16,332 nucleotides of DNA from NCBI GenBank assembly GCA_043805355.1, contig JAZDIB010000026.1, positions 1 through 16,332 of the forward strand, in the 5' to 3' direction. Positions 6,843 through 13,935 of this stretch are shown in pieces. This DNA is from JAHJRN01 sp043805355 (GTDB taxonomy: Bacteria; Patescibacteriota; Patescibacteriia; 2-12-FULL-60-25). Under the pieces are notes generated by a model. That model was not told where the DNA came from, ran no database searches, and saw only the letters and a list, made by a program, of their open reading frames with translations. The first letter of the stretch is position 1; each line of letters starts with the position of its first letter. Made by a program: the position numbers and the translations under genes.

Positions 6843-7292
6843 ATGAACACCAAGAAATCCCTGCCTTGGTATCTCGATGAAGACTGTTTCGACGGAATAG
6901 CGATCTGGATTACCATTTCGCTGCTCCTCACCGCGACCTTGACTCTGATGCCTCCATCCTTCTTCTACCGGACGAACGACTGGAAGGTGACGCTCATTCT
7001 CCTCTCGAGTTTTCTCACCTTGAATTTCTCGACGATGCTCTTCTTCGGATGGCTTGTGCCGCGTCTCCAACGTTTCGCCCTGAAGCGTCTGCGGCAGACG
7101 AGCTTGACGCTCCAGCGCCATTCCGACATCGGCACGACGACCGGTCCGTACCGTTCCCTTGGCGCGTTCACGACCGCTGAGCTCGTGCGTTGGCGCATCG
7201 AGAACGACCCCGATGTGTCGGATGACGCCCGAAGACTCGCGGACATCGAAGATCGCGCCACGACGCTTGAAGAAGCGCTTCGACGCCCCTGA
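6843..7292 (+). CDS. Small two-helix membrane protein (cassette 2)
   Basis: 149 residues, family unknown. The N-terminus has LPWYLDEDCF as in cassette 1, membrane segments are predicted at about 19-37 and 48-70, and a long charged tail (75-149) ends in DDARRLADIEDRATTLEEAL, matching the tail of cassette 1. The tail is longer because of an insert around residues 95-115. The start is set by the ribosome-binding site GAGGTC 6 nt upstream. The body is less GC-rich than its neighbours, at least in the first half. It is probably an inner-membrane protein; no enzyme motif is visible. Confidence 0.8.
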   Translation: MNTKKSLPWYLDEDCFDGIAIWITISLLLTATLTLMPPSFFYRTNDWKVTLILLSSFLTLNFSTMLFFGWLVPRLQRFALKRLRQTSLTLQRHSDIGTTTGPYRSLGAFTTAELVRWRIENDPDVSDDARRLADIEDRATTLEEALRRP

Positions 7293-7361
7293 CCCGCCCT
7301 CCCGACCCTCCGGTCAGGATCTCCCGGCGGGTTTTTTCGTTCCGGGACCGTTGACGCGACG
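7289..7361 (+). repeat. Direct repeat, copy 2 (terminator plus promoter -35)
   Basis: Second copy of the roughly 70-bp repeat at 6733-6806. The similarity stops just after the shared TTGACGCGA, so the spacers and -10 boxes of the two promoters differ. Confidence 0.85.
7292..7337 (+). terminator. Terminator of cassette 2
   Basis: Outer stem ACCCGCC (7292-7298) / GGCGGGT (7326-7332) with an inner GACC / GGTC hairpin, then six T. It overlaps the last base of the stop codon. Confidence 0.85.
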
Positions 7362-7379
7362 CGCGTCGGATTGTAAAGT
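7351..7379 (+). promoter_or_regulatory. Promoter of cassettes 3 and 4
   Basis: TTGACG (7351-7356), a 17-bp spacer, TAAAGT (7374-7379). The leader of about 27 nt carries AGGAGGTGA at 7401-7409, the strongest Shine-Dalgarno sequence in the window. Confidence 0.7.
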
Positions 7380-7412
7380 CGACGCGCCCTTTCCCATCCT
7401 AGGAGGTGACCC

Positions 7413-7715
7413 GTGCTGGAGCCGTTCCAAAGCGTATTCCTCGTCGTCGGGGTGGCAATCCTCTACCTCGCCCTGACCATCATCTTCGACCACTATGCGG
7501 CACCGCGGTTCCGTCCGCAGTTCGCCCGCATCTTCGGGTACCGACATGCGGACATCGAGACGAGCCGTCGACGGACCGCCGTCCTCCTCTATCCCATCCG
7601 ATGGTACGAGCAGCTGCTCTGGCCGGTCTGGTTGCCGGCCGTGCTCGTCATGCGGGCCCTCAAGGTCCCCGGACTCGCGTCGCGAAACCGCGATGCGGAC
7701 ATGAGGTCGCGATGA
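7413..7715 (+). CDS. Small membrane protein (cassette 3)
   Basis: 100 residues, family unknown. It begins with GTG, justified by AGGAGG 6 nt upstream. One clear membrane segment at 5-25 is followed by a basic stretch and a second, Trp-rich hydrophobic segment at about 67-84 (WYEQLLWPVWLPAVLVM). It does not visibly share the LPWYLD or tail motifs of cassettes 1 and 2. Its stop overlaps the next start (ATGA at 7712-7715), so the two proteins are probably made together by coupled translation. Confidence 0.75.
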   Translation: MLEPFQSVFLVVGVAILYLALTIIFDHYAAPRFRPQFARIFGYRHADIETSRRRTAVLLYPIRWYEQLLWPVWLPAVLVMRALKVPGLASRNRDADMRSR

Positions 7716-8131
7716 AGACCGAGGCGCGCAAGCGGACCTGGCGCCCCCATCCTCTGTACACGCAAGACCTGTGGCACGACATCGCACCCATCGGCGTAGC
7801 CCTCGTGACGGTCGCCGTCCTCGCGATCGCGTTCCGCCTGGCTGGCCGGGACATCAGCTCGGCCTTCGAGCATGTCAGCATCTTCCACCTCGTCGGCACC
7901 GCGACCATCATCGGTCTCGTCCACCTCATGGTGACCCATGCTCCCACGTGGTTCCTCCGCCGACGCCTGTTCGCCCTCCGCGCCCGCCGATCACACCTCG
8001 AAGCGGACATCCTCCGAAGGAAGAACTCCCAACGAACTCTCCCGCCTTCGCTCCTCCGGCGCATCCGTCGGTACCAACGCATCTCGCGACGCATCGCCGC
8101 CCTCGAGGCGTACGAGCGCACCCTCCTCTGA
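7712..8131 (+). CDS. Small two-helix membrane protein (cassette 4)
   Basis: 139 residues, family unknown. A basic N-terminus is followed by membrane segments at about 24-43 and 57-75 and a strongly basic tail (82-125, many RR pairs) ending in SRRIAALEAYERTLL. The end resembles the tail motif of cassettes 1 and 2. It overlaps the gene at 7413 by 4 nt, and the frame is confirmed by the terminator directly after its stop. The basic tail would sit in the cytoplasm and could bind nucleic acid or acidic lipids; this is inference. Confidence 0.75.
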   Translation: MKTEARKRTWRPHPLYTQDLWHDIAPIGVALVTVAVLAIAFRLAGRDISSAFEHVSIFHLVGTATIIGLVHLMVTHAPTWFLRRRLFALRARRSHLEADILRRKNSQRTLPPSLLRRIRRYQRISRRIAALEAYERTLL

Positions 8132-8184
8132 CCCGCCCCATCGTCGTGACCCCTCCGTCACGTCGGTTCCGGCGGGTCTTCTCC
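8131..8184 (+). terminator. Terminator of cassettes 3 and 4
   Basis: Outer stem ACCCGCC (8131-8137) / GGCGGGT (8171-8177) with an inner hairpin GTGAC / GTCAC, followed by CTTCTCCT. Same outer stem and layout as the terminators at 6736 and 7292, but with a different inside and a poorer U-tract. Confidence 0.65.
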
Positions 8185-8190
8185 TATCTC

Positions 8191-8219
8191 TGGACAACCC
8201 CCCATCCTTTTGATATCTT
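8191..8219 (+). promoter_or_regulatory. rny promoter with extended -10
   Basis: TGGACA (8191-8196), a 17-bp spacer ending in TGA, -10 TATCTT (8214-8219). The TG before the -10 box makes it an extended -10 promoter. Transcription should start near 8226, which is 174 nt before the rny ATG. Confidence 0.65.
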
Positions 8220-8225
8220 CCCCGT

Positions 8226-8399
8226 ACCGACCCTTATCCATCAGTTCCGTTCCGGACGCTCGACAGGAGACTCATAAGGTCGGCTCTTCCTCGCATTTTT
8301 CCGTGCCCTTGGCTGATTCGGGCCGCAGTAAAACACGAAGAAAGCCGTATTTCCCCATGTCGGGGAACCCTGTCGTACGTACGGGCGGTTGAACGCATT
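8226..8399 (+). other. Long structured leader of rny
   Basis: No gene in this stretch. The leader can fold into: stem I, 8227-8237 with 8274-8283 (CCGACC-C-TTAT / ATAAGGTCGG, one bulge) enclosing two small hairpins; stem II, 8281-8293 with 8336-8347 (11 of 12 pairs, one bulge) enclosing a GCCC / GGGC hairpin; stem III, TTCCCC 8351-8356 / GGGGAA 8362-8367. Stems I and II compete for CGG at 8281-8283. There is no U-tract, so it is not an obvious terminator. It matches no RNA class I can name. The rny start has no Shine-Dalgarno sequence. Confidence 0.45.
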
Positions 8400-9938
8400 A
8401 TGTTCTTCTACGCCCTGTTCGGGCTCATCATCGGCGCCGGTCTCGGGTTCGCGGCATCGAAATACATCACGTCGTCGAAAGGCAGGAAGCTCCGGCTCAT
8501 GGTCGAGGAGGCCGAGTCGCAGGCCAAGGCGCGCATCGCCGAAGCCGAAGCCAAGGAAAAGGAAGTCCTCCTCAAAGCCAAGGACAAAGCCGTCAAGATC
8601 ATCGAAGACGCCCGCCTCGAGGAGAGACGGAATCTTGAGGACCTCAAGACTCAGCAGGTGACGCTCGCCGAACGCGAGTCCGTCTTCGACAAGAAGCTCC
8701 TCGAGATGGAGGACGTCCGGAAGGATCTCGAGAAGCGGAACACGAAGGCCATCGAGGAAGAGAAGCGCATCGACGAGCTGAAGCTTGAGGAATCGAAGAA
8801 GCTCGAGGAGGTCGCCGGGCTCTCCCGCGAGGAGGCGCTCGCGCGGATGATGAGCCTCATCGAGGAGCAGCATCAGGACACGCTCATGTCGCGCGTCCGC
8901 AAGCTCGACCAGATGGAATCCGAGGAGATCGACCGCAAGGCCAAGAACGTCCTGGCCGTCGCCATCCAGCGCCTCGCCTCGTCGCACGTCGCGGAGACCA
9001 CCACGACCAACGTGGAGCTCCCGAACGACGAGATGAAGGGACGCATCATCGGACGCGAAGGACGCAACATCAAGGCCATCGAGACGCTGACGGGCTGCGA
9101 GCTCGTCGTGGACGACGCGCCGGGCATGATCACCATCTCCGGCTTCTCCCCCATCCGCCGCCACGTGGCCAAACGCGCGCTCGACAAGCTCATCAAGGAC
9201 GGCCGCATCCACCCCGGGCGCATCGAGGAAGCCATCGAGGAATCGAAGAAGGAGCTCGCCATCGACATCAAGAAGGCCGGCGAGGACGCGCTGTACCAGC
9301 TCGGCATCTCCATGGCCGGCATCGACCCGAAGCTCATCCAGATTTTGGGCCGCCTCAAGTACCGCACGTCGCACGGACAGAACCAGCTCATGCACTCGAC
9401 GGAGGTCGGCAACCTCGCGGCCCTCATGGCCGAGGAGCTCGGCGCAAACGTGACCGTCTGCAAAAAGGGCGGGCTCTTCCATGACATCGGCAAGGCCGTG
9501 GACCACGACATCGAGGGCAGCCACCCGGAGCTCGGCTACCAGATCATGAAGAAGTTCGGGTTCGCCGAGGACATCTGCTACCAGGCGCTCGGCCACCACG
9601 AGGACAAGCCCAAGACGCTCGAGGCCGTCATCGTGAAGGCCGCGGACGCCATCTCGGGCGCACGTCCCGGCGCGCGCAAGGACTCGCTCGAGTTCTTCGT
9701 GAAGCGCCTGGAGGAGCTCGAGGCCGCCGCGATGTCGTTCGAGGGCGTCGACAAGGTGTACGCCATCCAAGCCGGACGCGAGATCCGCGTGTTCGTGAAC
9801 CCCAAGGCCATCGACGACTTCGGCGCGACCAAGCTCGCACGCGACATCGCGAACAAGGTCGAACAGGAACTGAAGTATCCGGGCGAGGTCCGCGTCACCC
9901 TCATCCGCGAGACCCGCATCATCGAGTACGCGAAGTAA
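8400..9938 (+). CDS. rny: Ribonuclease Y
   Basis: 512 residues, full length. This membrane-bound endoribonuclease starts mRNA decay in bacteria that lack RNase E. Layout: an N-terminal membrane anchor at about 2-20, a long coiled coil at 30-190, a KH RNA-binding domain with IIGREGRNI at 216-224, and an HD domain with H332, H361-D362 (LFHDIGKA), HH at 399-400 and D416 (KAADAISGARPGAR). The C-terminus ends in the usual TRIIEYAK. No start-site motif is present; the ATG at 8400 is chosen because the anchor begins there. In Bacillus-like genomes ymdB follows directly; here a convergent radical SAM gene separates them. Confidence 0.97.
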   Translation: MFFYALFGLIIGAGLGFAASKYITSSKGRKLRLMVEEAESQAKARIAEAEAKEKEVLLKAKDKAVKIIEDARLEERRNLEDLKTQQVTLAERESVFDKKLLEMEDVRKDLEKRNTKAIEEEKRIDELKLEESKKLEEVAGLSREEALARMMSLIEEQHQDTLMSRVRKLDQMESEEIDRKAKNVLAVAIQRLASSHVAETTTTNVELPNDEMKGRIIGREGRNIKAIETLTGCELVVDDAPGMITISGFSPIRRHVAKRALDKLIKDGRIHPGRIEEAIEESKKELAIDIKKAGEDALYQLGISMAGIDPKLIQILGRLKYRTSHGQNQLMHSTEVGNLAALMAEELGANVTVCKKGGLFHDIGKAVDHDIEGSHPELGYQIMKKFGFAEDICYQALGHHEDKPKTLEAVIVKAADAISGARPGARKDSLEFFVKRLEELEAAAMSFEGVDKVYAIQAGREIRVFVNPKAIDDFGATKLARDIANKVEQELKYPGEVRVTLIRETRIIEYAK

Positions 9939-9956
9939 GAGACGAAACCGCGTGAC

Positions 9957-9983
9957 GAAAACGCCCCATCCGGGGCGTTTTTA
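9957..9983. terminator. Bidirectional terminator between rny and the radical SAM gene
   Basis: Stem ACGCCCC (9961-9967) / GGGGCGT (9972-9978) with a 4-nt loop, A-rich on the left and T-rich on the right, so it works for both convergent genes. Its right edge touches the stop codon of the minus-strand gene. Confidence 0.85.
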
Positions 9984-11462
9984 GTAGAGCTTCTTGCCGA
10001 CTGGCTTCGGACGGGCACCCTTCTTCACGGCTTCATCTTCGATGTCCTGTCTCGCTACGGTTCCATCGGGCCAAATGTGGGAGCCGGGCAAACACGCCAT
10101 TATATCGATGTCCGACTCATCTCGTTCAAATTCGACGGCACGACCAGAAAAACGGGAAGGTGGCTGATACGTATTCTGATCCCAACCCCGAACGTCCAAC
10201 ATATATGTGAAATATGCGAGCATGTAAATCTCTAAGATTGCCTGATCCATGGACTCGTCAAGCTTCCCCTTCAGTGCCTTAGGGAAAATTACAATCCCCG
10301 GGTGCATCGGAGCGAGTGTCCGAATGACGTTCTCCATGCCTCCTACATAGGTAGCAGGATCTCCATGCGACGTCCCTTTCTCATACGGATGAACACTGAT
10401 GCGAAAATTATAGAACGTCGCTGTCGGCATGGCTGCGATTTTCTCTGCCGCCCGCTGTGCAATCGAATCTTGAAGCGGATACCCTGCGGTCGTGATTTCG
10501 ACCCTCCACTTTGCTCCGTCAAACACCTTCACGACATCTCCATAGTCTGCCGGAGCCCCATCCACATGAAGAAATGTCGTGTCCCGATAATCGAACGGAT
10601 CGCTGTCGTAATAATTCGTCATGATGAATTTCGGATCCGATGCTCCATCCCATAGAAAAATTTTCCGTGCACCGAGATTACCTACCTTGGATTCCAACTT
10701 CTTCCACTCTGGGCGGGCATGCATCATTTTCATCATCGTTCCAATCTCCTGGCGAAGCCGAAATTCATCCTCTTCACTCTTTCTTGTTTTCTTTTTATCC
10801 ACGTCGTTAGAGATTCTTATCATCCACTGAACACTTCTGTTAATGATCTCCTTCACTCCCTTTGCGCTATTTAGACCAGCTACGCTATCAATGGAGGATT
10901 TCGCGTGCGCCCGAACCTTTTCCGCTTGAGACTGAATTTCGGCATCAGATAAAAATTTCGGTAACGTATCCTTCAGCTCATGCCACAATTCAGATGTCAG
11001 TTCCGACTGATGTTTCACTATCTCTGCCGTCTTTAGTACCGCTGCGAACGGCATGATCTGAACCCTCTTCTCCGCGCCAGCCGCGCAATGCGAACATTGA
11101 TGCCTACACCCTTTCGTCACCTGCACGCACGCTAGTTCCGGACCGAAGATCCTCGTCTCCTCCTCCGGCGTGAGATCGAAATCGCGAAACAGGTCGAGAT
11201 GCGGCTCCTCGACGGTCGGGAGTCCCGAGGCGAGCTTGTCGAACTCCCCTCCCGCTTCCGGATCCGACGCGTTGCGCTTCAGCGTCTCCACGAGAGGGAC
11301 GAGACGCTCGCGCAATTCGAGCCCCTTCTCGCTCAACGGATATTTCTGGTGCAAAAAAGCGTTTGCGATCTTCAGCTCGACCTTCCGTTCGGACTCCTTC
11401 GTCTCGGGCGGACGGAACGGATTCTGTTCGGGTTTCGGACCGAAACCTGGGGGTCTTTCCAT
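9981..11462 (-). CDS. Radical SAM domain protein of unknown substrate
   Basis: 493 residues. The 4Fe-4S site is C119-x3-C123-x2-C126 (CRHQCSHC), the radical SAM signature; the enzyme should cleave SAM reductively. After it, residues 150-270 form a long, charged helical insert unusual between the cluster loop and the next strand. The barrel resumes at about 272 with KIFLWDGASDP, DSDPFDYRD, EITTAGYPLQ and FRISVHPYEKG. No second cluster of cysteines is visible, so an SPASM domain is unlikely. I do not recognise the subfamily. The start at 11462 follows an extended -10 box by 6 nt. Roughly 9990-11030 is visibly AT-richer than the flanks, whereas the first 145 codons are GC-rich, a mosaic that suggests acquisition or recombination. 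Confidence 0.85.
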   Translation of the reverse strand: MERPPGFGPKPEQNPFRPPETKESERKVELKIANAFLHQKYPLSEKGLELRERLVPLVETLKRNASDPEAGGEFDKLASGLPTVEEPHLDLFRDFDLTPEEETRIFGPELACVQVTKGCRHQCSHCAAGAEKRVQIMPFAAVLKTAEIVKHQSELTSELWHELKDTLPKFLSDAEIQSQAEKVRAHAKSSIDSVAGLNSAKGVKEIINRSVQWMIRISNDVDKKKTRKSEEDEFRLRQEIGTMMKMMHARPEWKKLESKVGNLGARKIFLWDGASDPKFIMTNYYDSDPFDYRDTTFLHVDGAPADYGDVVKVFDGAKWRVEITTAGYPLQDSIAQRAAEKIAAMPTATFYNFRISVHPYEKGTSHGDPATYVGGMENVIRTLAPMHPGIVIFPKALKGKLDESMDQAILEIYMLAYFTYMLDVRGWDQNTYQPPSRFSGRAVEFERDESDIDIMACLPGSHIWPDGTVARQDIEDEAVKKGARPKPVGKKLY

Positions 11463-11468
11463 GTCGCG

Positions 11469-11477
11469 AGTATATCA
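11469..11477 (-). promoter_or_regulatory. Extended -10 promoter of the radical SAM gene
   Basis: TGATATACT on the minus strand, i.e. TG-A-TATACT, with the -10 TATACT at 11474-11469 and 6 nt to the ATG. No good -35 is seen, which extended -10 promoters can do without. The geometry predicts a leaderless mRNA. It diverges from the ymdB promoter 20 bp away. Confidence 0.6.
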
Positions 11478-11494
11478 GACGGGACGGGACGGTC

Positions 11495-11522
11495 TTGCAT
11501 TTCCCCGGCTTCAGGCCATACT
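11495..11522 (+). promoter_or_regulatory. ymdB promoter
   Basis: TTGCAT (11495-11500), a 16-bp spacer, CATACT (11517-11522), then 9 nt to the ymdB ATG. It implies a nearly leaderless mRNA. Confidence 0.5.
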
Positions 11523-11531
11523 ACGGCCACT

Positions 11532-12338
11532 ATGGCCTTGACCATCCTCTTCTTCGGCGACGTGGTGGGCGCGCTCGGGCGCCAGGCGCTCGCCAAGGTC
11601 CTGCCGGAGCTGAAGCGCCGTCATGGCGCCGACCTCGCCATCGCGAACGTCGAGAACCTCGCGCACGGCGCGGGCGTGACGACGCAGACGCTCGAGGACC
11701 TCTCCGCGGCGGGCATCGACGTCTTCACGGGCGGCGGACATTCGTGGAGCAATCCGGTCGGCTCCCCGGCGTATGACGATCCCGCCTGGCGCGAGCGGCT
11801 CGCAGTCCCCATGAACAGCGGCAGCGCGAAAAGCGGCCATGCCGACGTCCTTCGGACCGTCGACGGAAGGCGCGTGCTCATCCTAAGCATCGCCGGCGCC
11901 CTCTTCACGGAGCCTGACACGCGCTCTCCGTTCCGCGCCCTAGACGATTTGCTCGCGCTCCACGCGGATCCGAAGCCGGACGCCGTCATCGTGGACCTCC
12001 ACGCAGAGGCGACGGCCGAAAAAGAGGCCTTCGGTCATTTCGCGGACGGACGCGTGACCGCGGTCCTTGGAACCCACACCCATATCCAGACTTCGGACGC
12101 CAAAATCCTCCCAAGCGGCACGGCGTATCTCACGGATATCGGACGTTGCGGCTCGTTCGATTCGGTCATCGGATTCGACAAAAAGACCGCAGTCCAGCGG
12201 TTTTTGAGCGGTGAACACGGCAAATACGACCTGGAACGGAGCGGGAAGGCCGAGGTCGATTTCGCGGTCCTCCGGCTCGACCCGAAGACGAGCAGGGCCG
12301 TGGGGCTTGACGCCTTTCGTGAAATCGTTGATGTCTAA
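11532..12338 (+). CDS. ymdB: YmdB-family metallophosphoesterase
   Basis: 268 residues, normal for the family (TIGR00282 type), whose Bacillus member hydrolyses 2',3'-cAMP and is tied to RNase Y function. Metal ligands by pattern: D10 (FFGDVVG), E41 and N42 (NVENLAHG), H70, H157 (DLHAEATAEKEAFG), H182 and H184 (GTHTHIQT). The spacing equals that of B. subtilis YmdB (D8, E39, N40, N67, H68, H150, H175, H177). Oddity: the usual GNHxW is GGHSW, so the ligand expected at position 69 is Gly, not Asn. The ATG is 9 nt after the -10 box; no Shine-Dalgarno sequence. Confidence 0.93.
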   Translation: MALTILFFGDVVGALGRQALAKVLPELKRRHGADLAIANVENLAHGAGVTTQTLEDLSAAGIDVFTGGGHSWSNPVGSPAYDDPAWRERLAVPMNSGSAKSGHADVLRTVDGRRVLILSIAGALFTEPDTRSPFRALDDLLALHADPKPDAVIVDLHAEATAEKEAFGHFADGRVTAVLGTHTHIQTSDAKILPSGTAYLTDIGRCGSFDSVIGFDKKTAVQRFLSGEHGKYDLERSGKAEVDFAVLRLDPKTSRAVGLDAFREIVDV

Positions 12339-12356
12339 GCCCAAAACCGATACTCT
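12328..12356 (+). promoter_or_regulatory. Promoter of the HU gene
   Basis: TTGATG (12328-12333), a 17-bp spacer, TACTCT (12351-12356), lying over the ymdB stop codon. It implies a leader of about 22 nt before the HU ATG. Confidence 0.4.
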
Positions 12357-12384
12357 GGAAGGGATTTCATTCCTAACACCTCGT

Positions 12385-12684
12385 ATGAACAAGGCAGAGC
12401 TCATCAGCGTCATCGCCGAAAAAGTCGGCCTGACCAAAAAGCAGGCCGAGGACATGGTGGAGACGTTCGTCCTCACCGTCGTCGAGACCCTCAAGAAGGG
12501 CGACGAAGTCACGATCGCGGGGTTCGGGGCCTTCTCGGCGAAGCGCCGCGCGGGACGCACGGGCGTCAACCCGCAGAACCCGACGGAGAAGATCCAGATC
12601 CCGGCCGTGACCGTGCCCAAGTTCAAGGCCGGCAAGGGGCTGAAGGACGCGCTGAAGGCCAGCGGTGCCGCTCCGGTCGCCTGA
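12385..12684 (+). CDS. HU-family DNA-binding protein
   Basis: 99 residues. A small dimeric protein that bends DNA and organises the nucleoid. Family features: N-terminal MNKAELISVIAEKVGLTKKQAED, central VTIAGFGAFSAKRRAGRTGVNPQNPTEKIQIPA (the DNA-binding arm with its intercalating proline) and C-terminal PKFKAGKGLKDAL, then a short Ala-rich tail. The start at 12385 matches the family N-terminus; an in-frame ATG at 12331 overlapping the ymdB stop would add 18 non-conserved residues. No convincing Shine-Dalgarno sequence precedes the chosen start. HU and IHF subunits cannot be told apart here with certainty; the general HU type fits best. Confidence 0.95.
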   Translation: MNKAELISVIAEKVGLTKKQAEDMVETFVLTVVETLKKGDEVTIAGFGAFSAKRRAGRTGVNPQNPTEKIQIPAVTVPKFKAGKGLKDALKASGAAPVA

Positions 12685-12708
12685 CGCGGAACGACGTCAT
12701 CGAACCAG

Positions 12709-12730
12709 AATCCCCGCATCGGGGATTTTT
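12709..12730 (+). terminator. Terminator of the HU gene
   Basis: Stem AATCCCCG (12709-12716) / CGGGGATT (12720-12727) with a 3-nt loop, followed by T's. Begins 24 nt after the stop. Confidence 0.85.
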
Positions 12731-12742
12731 GGTCTCTCGTGG

Positions 12743-12753
12743 TATCCTATACG
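12743..12753 (+). promoter_or_regulatory. Possible pilT -10 region
   Basis: TATCCT (12743-12748; 9 nt before the ATG) overlapping TATACG (12748-12753; 4 nt before). No convincing -35 is seen at the right distance. The 9-nt spacing fits the leaderless pattern of the neighbours. Confidence 0.3.
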
Positions 12754-12757
12754 GACT

Positions 12758-13813
12758 ATGCCGACCGCGAACGACTCCCTCATCGTCAAGCTGTTCACCA
12801 ACGCCGCGAAGCTCAAGGCGTCCGACATCCACCTCCAGGTCGACCAGCCGCCCATCTTCCGCATCCAGGGACACCTGAACGCGGTCGAGGGCGAAGCGCC
12901 GCTCTCCGACAAGCTTCTCCTTGCCGAGATCAAGAAGATCCTCCCGCCGGAGAAGATGACGAAGTACGAGGAGCGCAACGACGTGGACGTGTCCTACCAG
13001 CTGCCGAACAAGGAGCGCTACCGCATCAACGTGTATTGGGAGAAGGGGCGCCCCGTGATGGCCGCGCGTTTCATCCCGGCGGAGATCCCGACGCTCGACG
13101 CGCTCGATGCCCCGGAAGCCGCGCTCGAATTCGTCGCGCTCATGCAGGGCCTCGTCCTCATCACCGGGCCGACAGGCGCCGGAAAGTCCACGCTCCTCGC
13201 GGCCATGATCGAGCAGATCAACCAGAACCGCATCGAGCACGTGATGACGCTCGAGGATCCCATCGAGTTCGTGTACGAATCCAAGAAATGCCTCATCACC
13301 CAGCGCGAGTTGGGCATGGATTTCCATTCCTTCACGGACGGCCTTAAGCACGTGTTCCGCCAGGACCCGAACATCGTCCTCGTGGGCGAGATGCGCGACC
13401 CCGAGACCATCGGCCTCGCGCTCACCCTCGCCGAGACGGGCCACCTCGTGTTCGCGACCCTGCACACGAACGGCGCGGCGCAGTCCATCGAGCGCATCAT
13501 CGACACGTTCCCCGGGGCACAGCAGCAACAGATCCGCCTCCAGCTCTCCCTCGTGCTGAAGGGCGTCATCTCCCAGCTCCTCCTCCCCAAAATCGACGGC
13601 GGCCTCACCCCAGCGCACGAGGTCCTCGTGAACTCGCATGCGGTCGCCAACATCATCCGCGAGGGACGCACCGAACAGCTGCAGAACACCATCTTCACCT
13701 CCACGGACGAGCACATGGTGGACCTCGACCAGGAGCTCAAGTGGCTCGTCGAGCAGAACACCATCAGCTCCGACGTCGCCAAGGCCCACGCCCACAACCC
13801 GAAGAATTTCTAG
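12758..13813 (+). CDS. pilT: PilT-type twitching motility ATPase
   Basis: 351 residues, normal length. A hexameric cytoplasmic ATPase that powers type IV pilus retraction. N-terminal PAS-like part: ASDIHLQVDQPPIFRIQG. Walker A is GPTGAGKST at 137-145, then the Asp-box region MTLEDPIEFVYE, Walker B NIVLVGEMRDPETI and the His box TGHLVFATLHTN, in the right order. The short N-terminus distinguishes it from PilB-type assembly ATPases, and no cysteine zinc motif is present. No other pilus gene lies in the window. No Shine-Dalgarno sequence is visible. Confidence 0.93.
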   Translation: MPTANDSLIVKLFTNAAKLKASDIHLQVDQPPIFRIQGHLNAVEGEAPLSDKLLLAEIKKILPPEKMTKYEERNDVDVSYQLPNKERYRINVYWEKGRPVMAARFIPAEIPTLDALDAPEAALEFVALMQGLVLITGPTGAGKSTLLAAMIEQINQNRIEHVMTLEDPIEFVYESKKCLITQRELGMDFHSFTDGLKHVFRQDPNIVLVGEMRDPETIGLALTLAETGHLVFATLHTNGAAQSIERIIDTFPGAQQQQIRLQLSLVLKGVISQLLLPKIDGGLTPAHEVLVNSHAVANIIREGRTEQLQNTIFTSTDEHMVDLDQELKWLVEQNTISSDVAKAHAHNPKNF

Positions 13814-13850
13814 GGAAGACGGTAGAACGCCGCGAACGCCGCCCACTGCT

Positions 13851-13925
13851 GTCATTGCGAGGCTCTGCGAAGCAATCTCCCTATCAGACCTAGGGGAGAG
13901 AACTTGTCCAGCTCCTCGCGACTAC
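13851..13925. repeat. MITE/REP-like palindromic element, type GTCATTGCGAGG
   Basis: The left end GTCATTGCGAGG (13851-13862) continues into CTCTGCGAAGCAATCTC, a repeat form common in many bacterial genomes. The right end CCTCGCGACTAC (13914-13925) matches the reverse complement of the left end at 9 of 12 positions, so that side has decayed. The middle is a hairpin: TCTCCCTA (13876-13883) / TAGGGGAGA (13891-13899). It lies between the pilT stop and the small gene at 14000; no gene is present in this 186-nt gap. Confidence 0.7.
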
Positions 13926-13935
13926 AGCCTACGCA

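Noticed and set aside
6733..7361. CRISPR-like repetition
   Set aside because: Only two copies of a 70-bp repeat separated by a whole gene; they are terminator-promoter duplicates.
8357..8392. 11-codon open frame (MSGNPVVRTGG) ending 7 nt before the rny ATG, a possible leader peptide
   Set aside because: No ribosome-binding site, and its start lies within hairpin III; too short to support.
8226..8399. SRP RNA, 6S RNA, tmRNA or a known riboswitch in the rny leader
   Set aside because: None of the conserved cores (SRP loop, tmRNA tRNA-like ends, named riboswitch motifs) could be found.
12331..12384. Earlier ATG for the HU gene overlapping the ymdB stop
   Set aside because: The added residues are not part of the HU fold, though coupled translation from there cannot be excluded.
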